A stretch of 64,000 nt of DNA from assembly GCA_020091685.1 (NCBI GenBank), contig CM034607.1, positions 6,693,465-6,757,464 of the forward strand. Reading direction: 5' to 3'. Within the stretch, counting starts at the first letter, position 1; each line of letters starts with the position of its first letter. This DNA is from Lutjanus erythropterus (lineage: Eukaryota; Chordata; Actinopteri; Lutjaniformes; Lutjanidae). Under the pieces are notes generated by a model, which did not search any database, was not told the DNA's origin, and saw only the letters and a program-made list of their open reading frames with translations. Shown here piece after piece: positions 11,860 through 23,883 of this stretch. The translations under genes and the position numbers were made by a program.

Positions 11860-12440
11860 AAGTGTATGGTGAAGCGTGTCATATTTTGGACACATTTTAA
11901 AGGCCGTTTGAGGCAAATTTGTGATTTCAGCCAGATGATGACTGCAGTTCACCTCAGCTCCACAAGATACATATTTTAGCATCTTTTTGCTCTTTTTTTT
12001 GTTGTTGTTTTGCAGGCCCTTGTTTTATTGTCTGCAACTTTATAGTTTTGGTTCAGTCTTACCACTGCTGACAATCTTCTTTACAGCTGCAACAGGCAGC
12101 TGTTTGAATCTCATACGTGACCTGCCCAGCACAAAGCAGCTTAGTAAGCAAGGTTAATGAAAATAATGAAACATTTAGCAGATAGGCCCTGTTTACACAT
12201 GGTGTCAAGATGTGTGTTTTGTGATCCAATCACAAGTGGACAGCTTGTGTCGCTGTGAATGCACTGAAATCCAATCCAGGTCTGAGGTGTCCTGGGCCAT
12301 GTGTAACCACGTTATTTCAGGAGTGTGTAGGCAATGTCTCCTGAGCCGCATTTAAGGGCCGCCTACTCAGCTGATGTCCTCTAAGAACACACAAATCAGT
12401 AAACCATTTGTTCTATTGAACTAGCAACAAATATCCCCAG
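11860..12440 (+). repeat. Local duplication, unit A
   Basis: TCATATTTTGGACA (11,879) through AACAAATATCCCCAGA (12,440) matches unit B (13,268-13,740) block by block. Shared blocks are TTGGTTCAGT, CAGCTGCAACAGGCAGCTGT, GACCTGCCCAGCACAAAGCA, GCAGATAGGCC, ATCACAAGTGGACAGCT and GAGTGTGTA. The copies differ by many substitutions, so the duplication is old. TTGAGGCAAAT at 11,910 is also shared with 14,830. Confidence 0.8.
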
Positions 12441-13129
12441 AAAGGAGTTGTTGCATGAGGGGAAAAGTAATAAACTTTGCAAAGTGTACACCTGAAGGAC
12501 TGCCTACTCAACTGACATCCTGTAAAAACATGCAGGACAGTGGACCATTTGGTCCATTATCTTAGTAAGTACATACTCACATTTTCTGCCTTTAAATGGG
12601 TATTATTATCACTGTTGTTTCTTGTTGTTGCTATGAAACATATGTTGTTACTATTAGTTTGCTATCACATGTATTACTTTTGTGTCAAATGCCTATCAGC
12701 AGCGTACAAGGGCACTCTTTATTTGATCTGTTAAAAGATAGTGATGTGCCTTAGATATGCTTAATGTCTGTGATATCATTTTAGTAAGCAGGTCTGAGAC
12801 CTCAGTATTTGATTTGAGTTTGTCATGTATGACCTTGTTTCTTTCGCTCTCTTTGTATCTTGGTGTTTGCTCCTGACTTGTTTTGTGTTTGTTGTTTGTA
12901 GTGTCTTATAAGCCCATGAGGGCTGGGCACCTTTCTTTTGGTGCATGACACTGAAAAAAAAAAATAAATTACCTTACCTTTATATTGTTCTGTATTTTTC
13001 TTAATAACTTTGAGAAAATTTTATTTAAGTGGAGGCTTTAAATAAGCCCTCTGGGGCTTTTGCCTCTCCCTGCACTATATATTATTTGTCATTTGCCTTT
13101 TTTTGTGGAATTGTGCCACGTAAAATTAA
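12441..13129. other. Spacer between duplicated units
   Basis: No match to units A or B. Contains an A-rich tract with AATAAA (12,954-12,968), which might be the tail of an old retroposed sequence, but no identifiable body precedes it. Confidence 0.3.
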
Positions 13130-13745
13130 CCCTAAAAGTCCCCAGATTTTCTTAAAAAATCATTCAATTTTAAGTGTTGTTGAGTGAGAAGAAATTTTAT
13201 AAACTTTTTGAAATGCATTCTACAACAAATTCTTAATGATTTGGGCCTCCTTGTAAATTCAGCAAATGTTACACATCCAAGGGTAGAGTCATATTTTGGA
13301 CATCTGGATTTTTTTTTTTTTATTGCCTGCAACTTTATTGTTTTGGTTCAGTTTCACCACCACTGTCAACCTTCTTTCCAGCTGCAACAGGCAGCTGTTT
13401 AAATCTCATACATGACCTGCCCAGCACAAAGCAGCTTAGTAAGCAAAGTTAGTAAAAACAGTAACACATGTAACAGTTAAAGAGGCAGATAGGCCATGTT
13501 TACACCTGGTATTAACGGCTGTCTTGGGTGATCACAAGTGGACAGCTCGTATAGGTGTGAATGCATTAAGATCCAATCCAATTCAGAGGTGGTCTGGGCT
13601 GTGTGTGGCCACATTATTTCAAGAGTGTGTATGCAGTGTGTCCTGGGATGCATTGAAGCACAGCCTACATCAACTAATATCTCGTAAGAAGACCAGAAAC
13701 ATTAAACGATTTGGCCCACTGAACTAGTAAACACAATATCCCTAG
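13130..13745 (+). repeat. Local duplication, unit B
   Basis: It begins with a block found again at 14,637 (AGTCCCCA, CTTAAAAAATC, TTGTAAATTCAGCAAATGTTA) and then repeats the whole of unit A from TCATATTTTGGACA onward. Its internal order therefore links the 14.6 kb copy and unit A into one ancestral unit of about 0.6-0.75 kb. Confidence 0.8.
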
Positions 13746-14870
13746 ACTTCCTTTAAAAATCTTGCAATTTTGAGAGTTGCTTTGTACCTTCTTGTAAATT
13801 CAGCAATAAACTGAGCATATTAATTTATTTCTTTCCTACGTCTGCCATTTTATAGCTCTTTGGACACACTGTTTCAGCTGATTTCAATTTTTACACTAAA
13901 TAGTTGAAAGAATACAATATTTTATTGATGGCAAACATGCCAAATTGTACAAATATAGTCAACAACAACCAACATTGGCTGCGTCTTTGTCATCCCTGGA
14001 GAAAGGCCTCAGACCTTTAAAAAAAAAAAAGAAATCACACAATTTTGGCAGTTGTTGCATGACAAATAACATAATAACCTTTAAGAAACAGCTACCGCAA
14101 ACTCTTAAGCATTCATGCCTTTTAAATTTGGCATAAAATGCAATATATTAAGTGTCAGTTTGTTGTGGCATCGCTGTACCAACAGCTGTTTCATGTCTGA
14201 AGTGTATCTACCTGCTAACATTTAGCAACTAGGTGTTTGAACATGCGTCAGCTGGTTTCACCATTTACACTGTAAATGTATTTAAGAAGACAACTTTTAG
14301 TATCACTATAGTGGAAGTGGTGAGCATAAGACTGTCATTACACTGTCATAACCCTGTCATGACACCTGCCATTTACATTAAAAAGTCTTTATGAATGTTT
14401 ATGACTGTTGTTGTTTCGTGCCCATCTGCCATTTATGTCATCTTTAATGCAAAGTTAGCATTGTTTGACATGTCTTTGATGTCACATTACCCAAGACAAC
14501 ATAATCTGTCAATGTCTTTGTCATAACAACTCAACATTACCAAAGTTATGTAGTCACAGGCCTTCAAATAAACACCCACCATTTTATCGTTGTAAACATG
14601 ACAAATTATATGAATACAGTCAACAGTAACCAAGAAAGTCCCCAAACTTCCTTTAAAAAAGCATCTAATTTTGTGAGTTATTAAGTTAGGAAAAACTTTA
14701 TAAACTTTGTGAACCAGAGTCTACAACAGACTCTTAATTATTTGGCCCTTCTTGTAAATTCAGCAAATGTTAAACATTAAATCAGAGGGTAAATCATGTC
14801 ATAATTTGGCCAAATTGTAAAGGCCATTTGAGGCAAATGTGATGTGATTTTGGCCTGTTAAAATAAAACT
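13736..14870 (+). repeat. Further partial duplicated units
   Basis: CCCTAGACTTCCTTTAAAAA with CTTCTTGTAAATTCAGCAA (13,738-13,805) is a shortened copy. GTCCCCAAACTTCCTTTAAAA to TTGAGGCAAATGTGA (14,637-14,845) is a longer one. ACAAATATAGTCAACA at 13,957 also recurs as GAATACAGTCAACA at 14,613. The region is a decayed tandem array with deletions and the insertion at 14,320-14,545. Confidence 0.65.
14320..14545 (+). mobile_element. Fragment of the GGTAACACTTTACTTGAAG family
   Basis: Motifs GACTGTCATTACACTGTCAT, GTCATGACACCTG, TTTATGAATGTTTATGACTG and ATGACAAAG-type repeats are shared with the complete copy at 58,162-58,865 (partly as its complement) and the fragment at 36,055-36,190. The terminal motif is missing here. 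Confidence 0.6.
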
Positions 14871-14893
14871 CCCTTTACCATTTTCTTTTGACA

Positions 14894-15143
14894 GCAGACA
14901 CAAGTGAAACGTGTTGAGAGTGAGGTCTGTGGATTATCTTCACGAACCACAACATCTCTTCTGGAAAGTTTTTCCAATGTTTTCCGAGGCTTTGAGCACC
15001 ACAAATTCCTTTCACCTCCATTATTGGGGAGCTGCCAGAAATCTGAACGGCCGATATCTCAGAACCTGGCAAAACAATTGACGCACCACTAAGTATGTGG
15101 GGGGAAAGATATGGTTTTGTGATCTAGGTGCAGTGACCCTTTA
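14894..15143 (+). mobile_element. Dispersed element D, copy 2
   Basis: GAGGTCTGTGGATTATCTTC, CTTTGAGCACCACAAA, TTATTGGGGAGCTGCCAG-like, GATATCTCAGAACC and CAGTGACCCTTTA follow the order in the copy at 37,099-37,443. The end CCCTTTA probably marks the terminus. Substantially diverged from the other two copies. Confidence 0.7.
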
Positions 15144-16360
15144 CAGTCTGTCAGTCCTTGCAATAGTTAGCAGACTGGCAGAAGGGAACTATAAATGATA
15201 ACATACGGTGCATATTTCTGCAACGTGACTAACGCAGTCATCATCTGTTATAAATCATGTCATCAGATCAGCTCTACAGCTGCGGGAGACGGAGACAGAT
15301 TTAAGAGTCTCTGTGGTTCTACATTAGTCATTTTCCTCCTCATGGACATGGAGTATAGCAGTGCCACTGTTGCCACTGTTTCCACTGCCATGTCCCCTCC
15401 ACATGAGGTCACATCTGTCCCACCTGCAATATTTCAAAGTGGAATTTCTGTCATTGGGATTGACGAGAGGGGGGCACGGGCGCACGCGCGAGCGGGGACA
15501 CAAACGGACATAAAAACAGTGCTAAGTGGAGATAAGTGGCGAACCATATTCACCTTAGAAAACTGCTCTGCTCTCCTTATGTCAACCATATGAGCGTGTT
15601 CCTGCTGTCAGCCTGAGTGAATGCTTCCAAGTTTGGCTCACGTAGAAAAATCCATGGAATGTTAATGAAAGGCCTGCTGAATGAAGGCGAACGGGGAAAA
15701 GTAAAAATGACGGAAACGGTGAGACGTTAAAGTCAGGTCATGTGGATATTTGACAGGTCACACACAAATTCTGTGCCATGAGTTTTTTTTTTTTCCCCTA
15801 TTTTTTGGCTTTTGCGTACAGCCAGTTCAGACTTTCATGGTACACTAAAGGTCCAGTTCTTGATTAACTGCTTCCCTGATTGACAAGAGTATTAGCAGAT
15901 TATTATAGATGTAAACAGATGGAGATATTCCCTGACTCCCTAGTTTCATACAGCCATAAAATGCTGTGCAAGCTCAAACCTGCTGTGCTATTACATAAGC
16001 TCTGTAGCAAATTATTACTATCTTCTTCTTTTTCACCTCCAAAAAGCATAAAACACACCAAGTAAAAACACCCTGTGCCAACTGTAAATGCCTAATAATG
16101 CAAACTAAAAACTGTTATTTATATTATACAGCTTGTTAAGAGGCCTGCCTGCATGTTGTTAATGACAGATTGTTGTGTGTGAGTGACAGAGATGGAGGAC
16201 TGAGGGGTGTATTCAGAGATGATTCATGTCAGAAGACATATGAGATCCAGATGAGACCATGAAGAAGCCAAACAACACACAGAATACCCAGTGAAAGAGG
16301 TTTAGTGAGACCATACGACCAAACACCTTTGCACTTATACCTATAATATATAAAGGAATA
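15144..16360. other. Unique DNA with a GC-rich patch at 15,460-15,500
   Basis: The 132-codon frame at 15,195-15,593 has no recognisable domain, and its ARAHARAG stretch comes from the local GCGCACGCGCGAGCG patch. A homopolymer T run lies at 15,785-15,795. Nothing supports a gene. Confidence 0.35.
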
Positions 16361-16419
16361 GTAGGGGAGACCTGGGGTAATTTTACCAGGGGGCTAGAAG
16401 GAATCATTTTTAAACTTGA

Positions 16420-17150
16420 TTTAATCATTTAGGTTGTGTTACTTTTAAAATACCTTAAACCCTTAACCTTAACCAAAACCTTAAAGTCCAATTTAAAATG
16501 TGACCCAGTATTAAATTTAAATTTATGTTTGAAGAGGTTTAACTTTTAAAATGGCTGCCTGAGTTGGACAGAGCAGAATAACAAAAGTTGTCAAAGACAA
16601 TTAAGGGACAAACTCAACCCATCTCAGTTTCATGATGCATCTCTTCTTTCTTTCACTCCAGTTGAAAAAGGACTAGAAGAATCAGTTGAAGCTTCTCTAC
16701 TGAGCCATCAATAGTAGGCTAACAAACTTCTTAGCTAGCTAACAAACAATCCAACTTAATACTTTTATTTCTTAGCTTGCAAGCAAACAATGCAACATTT
16801 TGTTAACTTTTTAGCTATCAACCAAACAATCTAGCTTACTACATTTATTTTTTAGCTAGCAAGCTAACAATGCAATGTTTTGTTAAGTTTTTAGCAAATT
16901 AGCAAACAATCTAACCTGCTTTTAGCTAGCAAGAGAACAACATTTTGTTAACTTTTTAGCTATCTTGCAAACAATATAATGCTTTGTTAACTAGGTAGCA
17001 AACAAATGCAGCATCTCCATACTGATTAAACTCTATTTAGTTTTGGTTTAAATCACTAAACTGGATTTACTCAACTGAGATTAGTCTTTAATATAATTCA
17101 GTTTTTCATTTTTTTTAACCTTGTTTTGCTAAACTTGGATTAGAAATTTA
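16420..17150 (+). mobile_element. Nested element with TAGC-rich minisatellite, copy 1
   Basis: Aligns with 60,166-61,299. Shared left blocks are CCAATTTAAAATGTGA-like, TTAAGGGACAAACTCAA, TTTCATGATGCATC and TCTTTCTTTCACTCCAGTTG. Shared right blocks are CCATACTGATTAAACTC and GGATTTACT. Between them lies the array at 16,710-17,005. The gene-free element is likely a non-autonomous DNA transposon. Confidence 0.65.
16710..17005 (+). repeat. TAGCTAGCAAACAAT minisatellite, array 1
   Basis: Units of roughly 30-45 bp read TTAGCTAGCAAGCAAACAAT, GCAACATTTTGTTAAC, TTTTTAGC. GCTAGC palindromes and TTTTGTTAAC recur in every unit. Related arrays lie at 18,600, 53,805, 54,190 and 60,595. Confidence 0.75.
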
Positions 17151-18084
17151 TGAAAGTTACTTTTTGGCTGTGTAGTGTTTTTCCTCTGCTGTCTAAAGTT
17201 GAGATGATTGCAGACTTAAACTTGCATCAATTTGATCTCTAGGTTATTTGTTAGTAATTGAAATGAACAAATGCTGCTAGCTGCTAGCTAGCATACAGAA
17301 TTTTATCATAGCTGCAAGATCGGTACAGTTGCCCCCAACCAATAATGTCCAGTGTAAGCACTTCCTTTTTCAATTATTTTTAACTGAAATCAAATAATTA
17401 AAATCTAGTAATAGCTGCTAAATTAATGTGATTACTTTGAGCTTTTATTTGAAATACAGTGGGTTAATATGACATATATTTCCTGTTACAGTTGCCCCAC
17501 ACCAGTTAAAACTGGCCCCAACACAGTCTTGTCCTTATTAGTGAAATTATATCAATTGTATTACTGATTAGTGCACACATATATGTTTCTTAAATCAAAA
17601 GATGATTAGTGTATTCCAAATAGTCTGTGAGTTGTAAAGGGAAATGTAAACATCCCCTCTCTCACATATGAAAACAACAGAAGCCTTGCACGTATTACCT
17701 TTCATTCAGAAACAGCTCCATCCCCTCCCCCAAAGGTACAGTAGGTTAATTACGTTAACACGGATTACACTGTATTCTAATGCATATGGATAGTGAGGAG
17801 ATGTACCTACAAGCAGGAGCTGTGAGCCCAGCAGGGCTAATCTGTTCTGTACCACGGCGTACTACTAATACTCTGCTTATATATATAAGAGCATTTAAGA
17901 GAAGAGAATGGCAGTAACCAGTTACACTAGCAGATGTCCAGTGGTGAATGGCTAATGGCTAACTGGCTCATTCACAAGAAGGTAAGATTCAAATCAGAGT
18001 CGAAAGAGAAGTGCCCTTGTAAGTTCTCTGTCTTTTAAACCAGAGGCTACAAAATGTTAAAAATAGACATCATGAGAAGCAGGT

Positions 18085-18160
18085 TTATTAGTTTATTTGC
18101 TTTCTCGCTGTGAGTTAAATGAGAGGATCAATACCACTCTCACTGCTGTGTGATGCACAA
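18085..18160 (+). mobile_element. Fragment of the GAGAGGATCAATACCACTCTC repeat
   Basis: TTTGCTTTCTCGCTGTGAGT and ATGAGAGGATCAATACCAC are motifs of a teleost MITE that also contains GCTTAGCATAAAGACTGG. A second decayed piece with the latter part lies at 56,730-56,880. Only about 75 bp is recognisable. Confidence 0.5.
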
Positions 18161-18599
18161 TATATAAGTTCTGCTGCCTGGGGTCTCTGTCACATTGAAT
18201 GAGTAACAAAAGATGTTGTCTGATGGTATAGTGAAGTAGCATGGGATCATGGGAGTTGTTGTCATCGTTAATCAACCACAATTGCTGATTAAAATAAATC
18301 TGACGTGGCTCAGGCAGAAATCATGTTCATGTGATATATTAAAGATTTCTTTACATTACATTTAGTCACATTTGCTAACTTCTTTCCTCACTGTCTAATG
18401 TATCCAACATATGTAATGTTTTCCTGGAAGTTAACTAGCTAGTAGGAAAGGCACTGATACCTTGAATTAATTATGGCTTCCTTTGGGTTTGACCTTGGAA
18501 GAAACATTTGGGATAATGTAAGTACACAACTCAACCAAATATAACATATGTCAAGTGTTTCTTGACCTTTTATTGCAGAAATGCTACATATTATAGCTT

Positions 18600-18850
18600 C
18601 TAGTAACATGTTAACTTTATAGCTAGCTAGCAAACAGTCCAATTAATCATTTTTAGTTCTAAGCTAGCAAGCTAACAGTGCAACCTTTTGTTAGCTTTTT
18701 AGCTAGCTAGCAAGTACTTTGTTAACACATTTTGTTAACATTTTAGCTAGCTAGCAAACAATCTAAATTATTTTTTCATATAAGCTAGTAGAGAGCAATG
18801 TTTTGTTAACTTTTTAGTTATCAAGCAAACAATGTTCTAGCAACATTTTG
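18600..18850 (+). repeat. TAGCTAGCAAACAAT minisatellite, array 2
   Basis: About five units with ATAGCTAGCTAGCAAACAGT, CCTTTTGTTAGC and TTTGTTAACATTTTAGC. Flanks differ from the 16.4 and 60.2 kb elements, so this array either lost its host element or belongs to a diverged one. Confidence 0.65.
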
Positions 18851-20164
18851 TAAAGAAATAAATTCGATCTAAAGTTAAAAGTGAAATAAGACGGGCAAGT
18901 GGGACATAACATTGGGAGGAATTTGATTTGAACATTGAAAAGTGATACTGTGCTAATGAGCTAATGAATCTTAGACTAATTTATGGGTGTATGTAATTAC
19001 AGTATTGGTGGAAATTGGTTAGTTCAAGCCTATGTAGGCACACATAATAGTTTGTTTCACAGGAAGAAAACATAATTCAATTTTGGTATAAGAATACAAA
19101 GAAATAGATTGTATATTTTGGCATATTGTCAATAGGTGCACAATAAGGGTGATCTAAAAGGGTTTAAAAGGCAATTTTTTCATTTCATTCCAACTTTAAA
19201 TATAGTCCAGTGAGGTAATTATTGCCCATAAATGTGTTAAAAGTGAAAAAGATGGACATTAATATGTTATACTGTAAAAGAAAGAGTTACAAGCCCTGCT
19301 TTCCAACAGGTTTTATTGACTTCACTGAATTTTGGACTTCTGCTAATCTGTCGCTACCTTTGGCTACAGTCAACCTGGAAGAAGTTATGCAGCTTCCATT
19401 TTTCACTTGAGGAGTTATTGAATTTAACGCCAGCACGGCATTTGTTTTCTCCAATCCTGGCTGCGAGAACCACTTCGTACAATGGATCCTGTGTTTCTCA
19501 TTTTCCAAAAGGATATTTATCATAGTTTTTGAAGGCCAAAGCAATTGCTCCATTACAGTGTGCTGAACACCAGAGTGGTTATTTTCTCGGTAGCAAAAGC
19601 TCTGCTTTGCTCTGGACGATTATAAATAATAGGAATCAATATTTGAATAAGGTCTGGGTTGAGTTCCTGGCACAGATATGAAGATGTGGATGGTGGAAAG
19701 GAATGAGGTACACTCACCCGTCCCTGAGTAGCTACTGTTGGGATACTTGTCACCAAGTTTATTTCAATAATATATCTTTTGTGAAGCTGCTTAAAGGTCA
19801 GTGGAATTATCTAAAATATAGCACAGATTTTTTATTGCATGTATCATGATGCCAGCTCATTTTGCCAACTTATATTCTTTGCTGTAAATAAGACATACAG
19901 TACAAGCTTGTTTGTTGTTAAAAATATTAATTTTAGCATCAAATGAAAAAAAAGTGGTGCTAACAAAACAAGCTAATCTCTTGCTGTAATAAAAGTGAAT
20001 GAGCCCTGATAAATTAGAACCTTTACCTGTGTTTTCCTGTGTTCTCGTGGAACACAGGAAAACCATTTTTGACTCCATGTTTACATTACAGACGTCTCTA
20101 CACTGTAAAATGTTGCCATCCATGAAACCAACATTGTAGCCGTGCTAGTGGCGTGGATCTTGAC
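18851..20164. other. Unique DNA, no gene seen
   Basis: Small overlapping open frames on both strands at 19,222-19,756 have no recognisable domain. No repeat family was recognised. Confidence 0.35.
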
Positions 20165-20455
20165 ATGGCAAGTTATCCAGTGGGTCAGTCAGTTCACCAT
20201 TTTTACCCACACTGATATCTCTCAACAACCACTGGACGGAGTGGCATAAACCTTGTACAGACATTCATGGTTCCAAAACAATGAATTCTAATGACTTTGG
20301 TCATCCTTTGAATTTCCTGTAGCGCCACCTGCAGCTGCACCATGAGGTTCTTTTCAATGGTTTTGAGTGAAATGTCTCAACAATTATTGTATAAACTGCC
20401 ATGAGATTCGGTATAGACTTTCATGTTCCCCTGAAGGCTGAATATACTCCCAACC
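20165..20455 (-). mobile_element. Piece of the dispersed repeat seen at 770-1225
   Basis: GATATCTCTCAACAACCACT, GACATTCATGGTTCC, TGTAGCGCCACCTGC and GTTTTGAGTGAAATGTCTCA follow each other as in a widespread teleost repeat, which on the other strand continues into the AGCATGCTAACATG arms. Two imperfect internal units are visible (ACATTCATG near 20,262 and TTTCATGTTCCCC near 20,418). Confidence 0.65.
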
Positions 20456-20989
20456 ACATGCGTACACAGACAACTGCACACACCATGTTCTGTTTATGCT
20501 AATTTCTAGAGTCAACTTGGGAGACGTCTCTCCACAGTAATCAGTATTGGAGAAGGGTTTGGCTCCGCAATTACACATTTTGCTATAGAAGAAAAAATGT
20601 GCTGCCTTTTTTGCATTTCTTTAAACTAATCATAAACATTGGCTGGTGCTAAACCCAGGATGTAGTGACGGTGCTGCTGCAAAATAGCATTGAGGGGGAG
20701 AACATTTGCATCTCAGGAGGTGAGCCCTGACATTTAAATGATACATCACTGCAAAAGAAACGGTAATAGCTTTTAGCTTGTTTATTTTTGTACCATTAGC
20801 ATCCTAGATGCTAATTTGCCATCTTTGGTGTGTAGGTTGCAGCTCAGAGGTTGTTCTTGTTTCCCAGGGACTCTGACCAGAGCGGACGTCACGATGCCAT
20901 TTGAAACAACAAGTGACCAATAGCAGACTTATACCCGCAGCGTGCATCCGATAACTCAGACTATATATGCACAGACAGTATATGTACTT

Positions 20990-21090
20990 ATGTTACATTA
21001 CATTACATAACATTGTGTTATGTTGCGCAATGTGACATGACATGATGTGACATGTCGTGACATGTCGTGACATAAGTGATGTAACGTTAC
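20990..21090. repeat. Short tandem and fold-back tract (TGACATGTCG)
   Basis: TTACA is repeated at the left edge, ATAACATTGTGTTAT forms a small palindrome, and GTGACATGTCGTGACATGTC is repeated at the right. The whole tract starts GTTACATTAC and ends GTAACGTTAC, so it can fold back on itself. No RNA family is recognised. Confidence 0.6.
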
Positions 21091-21379
21091 ACAACTTAAA
21101 ACTTTATAGAGCTTCGACTTTTTGGGACATGAACCCCAGCCTCCTGGCTGAAAGTCCTATTTTTGGTTGACGCATCCATCCACGCCATCCATACATGGAC
21201 TTTTTCGCTGTTTATACTGTTACTATATGTTAGTCATACTATAGTACTGACACAACATAAACTAAAACAATATATACCATATTGAAGATAGGTATCCACT
21301 TCATTTTCATCTTTATAGAGCACAAAGTCACACTGGGGATGTGTTCATGTCATATTACAGTCACGTTTTGAAACAGGAA

Positions 21380-22445
21380 GTTTGAAAGCTCCAGGGCAAG
21401 ACCTTATGCTCCCTCGTGTTGTGTACCGCATCAACAAGTCGCCTCCAGACAAAACCTCAGAACCTCCCCTGCACTGTGCCCTTCTGTGTGTGTCCAACTC
21501 CTTTGTTCAGAGGCCCAATATGAAAATGTATAGTTGTTTGGTGGTTGCTGTAAGTTATAATATGCAATGTTTAAGCGTAGCTGCTGTATGTCACCGCCCA
21601 CCAGCGGTCTGGCCAGACATTCTACGAGATATTCCATCACTCCAAACTCATTTCAGTTTTCCACTCCTCCCTGACTTCCCAGGCCTGTGACACTGTAAAT
21701 AGTAATCCGTGAGGCTTCCGTCAGCCTGAAGATTGTGATTCCTGGAGCTTTCCTCTCTGTTTCCGAGCATTCCTCCTTTTGATGGTCGCATTGGCGTTTA
21801 TGAGCACGGAAAGTTCCTACCTAATTAGGGGTGCGATGGGGGAAAAGTCTTTGGGAAAAGTGCAGGCCCGTCCACATCTCAAGAGCGGCCAGTGCACCGC
21901 AGGACGAGAGAAAAAAGTTGACATTTTCTTGCGAGCCGTTGATCCGTATCATGGCTGTATAAACCTGACTGGCGCATGGCTCTGTCTTGTTTTCTCAAGG
22001 GGCCGAGACTGTGTGCCAGTTCAATATGAGGGGAATTCAGAAGATGACCTCAGATGGGAGAGTGCCAGGCAGACATCAACGCCACTTTGGATCTCTTTGT
22101 CCTCACCAAAAGGCCAAAGGCGTTTAATAATGTGAGCGTTGTACCAACAAGCACCAAGCACTCCTCAGCTGAGACGGGCTCCGACAGTCATTGATAAAGT
22201 GAAAATGCCTCCAACCGAGAGTTTATTAGCCAGCGGCCGTGTGCAAAGGCCTGGCTGCCCTGAATGGAAATGATTAACTCGGCTGGCCCCGGGTGATGCT
22301 CGCCCATGCATCCAGTCTCATTAGTCGGCACCATCTTCCTGTCAGAGACGCCGTCGGCTAACAGGCACAGCTCGAGATGCAGAACAAGCTGTTGCCGGGA
22401 AACAGTAACCCTGTTAAACACCTACAGTACGAATTAGGAGTCAGC
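21380..22445. promoter_or_regulatory. GC-richer unique island, candidate conserved non-coding element
   Basis: No repeat motif is found across about 1 kb. The densest part (22,180-22,400) holds homeodomain-type cores such as GAAATGATTAACTCGG and CTCATTAGTCGG among GC-rich DNA. The 118-codon frame at 21,779 and the 102-codon frame at 21,382 lack recognisable domains and are not counted as genes. An enhancer role is inferred only from composition and lack of repeats. Confidence 0.3.
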
Positions 22446-22648
22446 AGAGAGCAGGAGAACAAACAGCTCTGTGGAGGAGATAAAGTGTCCAGATATTCTC
22501 ACAGGATGTAGAGTATAAGATTGTCTCCCCACTGTTTCTTTCCAGTGGATGAGCAGTGACTTATTCAATTTCACTGAATATATGATGTGTAAACCCACCT
22601 AAAATCACCTTTATTCACAGAAATTAGTCTTTTATACATTGTTGTTAA

Positions 22649-22669
22649 TTTAAAGGAATAGTTCACCTC
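22649..22669 (+). mobile_element. MITE terminus (TTTAAAGGAATAGTTCACC)
   Basis: This motif is a frequent left end of short fish DNA transposons. No opposite end was found downstream, so it is either a decayed solo end or chance similarity over about 19 bp. Confidence 0.4.
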
Positions 22670-23034
22670 AGTTTTTATTGGTACTTTCTGCTAAAAAAAA
22701 ATATTATTCTCAGTATTTGAGTTTATATTCAACTTTAGTGCTGCGTATTCCTAAACTGACTGACAAATAATGAAATGACCACACACTGAACACAACACCA
22801 TCAACCCAGGGCCTGCTTTGCCCAGTTTACAGTCCAGCCTTGGTATGTTGTGCCTGGAGGGGATCATGTGATCGCTTGCATATATGTGTGCACATGATCA
22901 ATGTACCTGGAACTTGTCCATGGCTAATCTTGCATACTGCAGAACCCATAAGCCAACGATTTTTTTGTCCACATCTGAGTCACAATTTTTGAAAAACCTT
23001 TCCACACTACTTAAAGCCATGGCCAGAGGCATTT

Positions 23035-23290
23035 CGGTTTTGGGTCATCTGATTCTTGGGAACGCGATATCTCAAGAACGCCTTGAGGGGATTTCTTCAA
23101 ACTTGGCACAAACAGCTACTTGGACTCAAAGATTAACTGATTAAACTTTGGTGGTCAAAGGTCACTCAGATTCATGTTCATTCCAACGCAATATCTCAGG
23201 AACGCTTGGAGGAAATTTCTTCAAATTTGGTACAAACCTCCACTTGGACTCAAGGATGAATTGCTTTGATTTTGTTGGTCAAAGGCCACT
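23035..23290 (+). mobile_element. GATATCTCAAGAACGCC repeat, two units
   Basis: Two ~115 bp units carry CAATATCTCAGGAACGC-like, GGAAATTTCTTCAAATTTGG, CACTTGGACTCAAGGATGA and TTGGTGGTCAAAGGTCACT-like blocks. A relative occupies 50,740-51,080. This is a common teleost repeat often found within DNA transposons. Confidence 0.65.
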
Positions 23291-23314
23291 GTCAAATAGG
23301 ATACTAGCAGTATA

Positions 23315-23425
23315 AATCCAAATGTAATGTAACTGTAATCCCTTACAGTTACTGATAAAAGAAATATGCGATTAACTTACAGTTACTAATCAAAATGCTG
23401 GTGATTACAAAGGGGTTACATCCAA
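23315..23425 (+). mobile_element. Half of a TAACTGTAATCC-type MITE
   Basis: AATGTAACTGTAATCCC, TTACAGTTACTGATAAAAG and GATTACAAAGGGGTTACAT match one half of a teleost MITE. The other half of the same family is at 43,500-43,652. Confidence 0.6.
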
Positions 23426-23883
23426 ATATTCTTTTCAGCTACCTTGCAGAGATCTGCACCCTCCTGAAAGCACTCATCTAGTTAACACTGTGAGCAGATT
23501 CTACTTGTCCCAGCTGTACAGTGGAGGAAGACAGAGAGACCTGGAGCTTGAACTGTGGACTGTTATGTTGGGCCTTGGTTGCATCTGTCTGTCCCTGATG
23601 TCCTGTCGTCTCTCTACATTCTCTAATGAGGCTGACATTTAATGATAGGGCTTAAAATGCACATAGTATGCTTTTCTGAAATTAAAGTGGTTTGTATTTC
23701 CACTTATGATGAGCAACAACATACACTCATAATTTACCTTCTTATATTTTCTACTAACCAACATGAGCGATGCTTTTGTAATTCAGATTCCACTTTCAGA
23801 AATCCAGTATGAATATTATCATTTGTCAGTAGTAGATTATTATTGATATGAGATCAGGATTTGTAGTTGGTTGAAGTTGAATT

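Larger units (their letters stand above)
16361..17640 (+). mobile_element. GTAGGGGAGACC element with an internal insertion
   Basis: It starts GTAGGGGAGACCTGGGGTAA. The block from 17,150 (AAGTTACTTTTTGGCTGTG, CTCTGCTGTCTAAAGTT, TAGCTAGCATAC, ATTTTATCATAG) matches 62,427-62,600, where it follows the start motif AGTAGGGAAGACTGGGG by only about 130 bp. The extra ~700 bp here contains the minisatellite element described next, so that element is probably nested inside. A related terminus occurs at 46,083-46,103. Confidence 0.6.

Noticed and set aside
15195-15593. 132-codon plus-strand frame
   Set aside because: No domain, no codon-like pattern, and its basic stretch comes from a GCGCACGCGCG patch.
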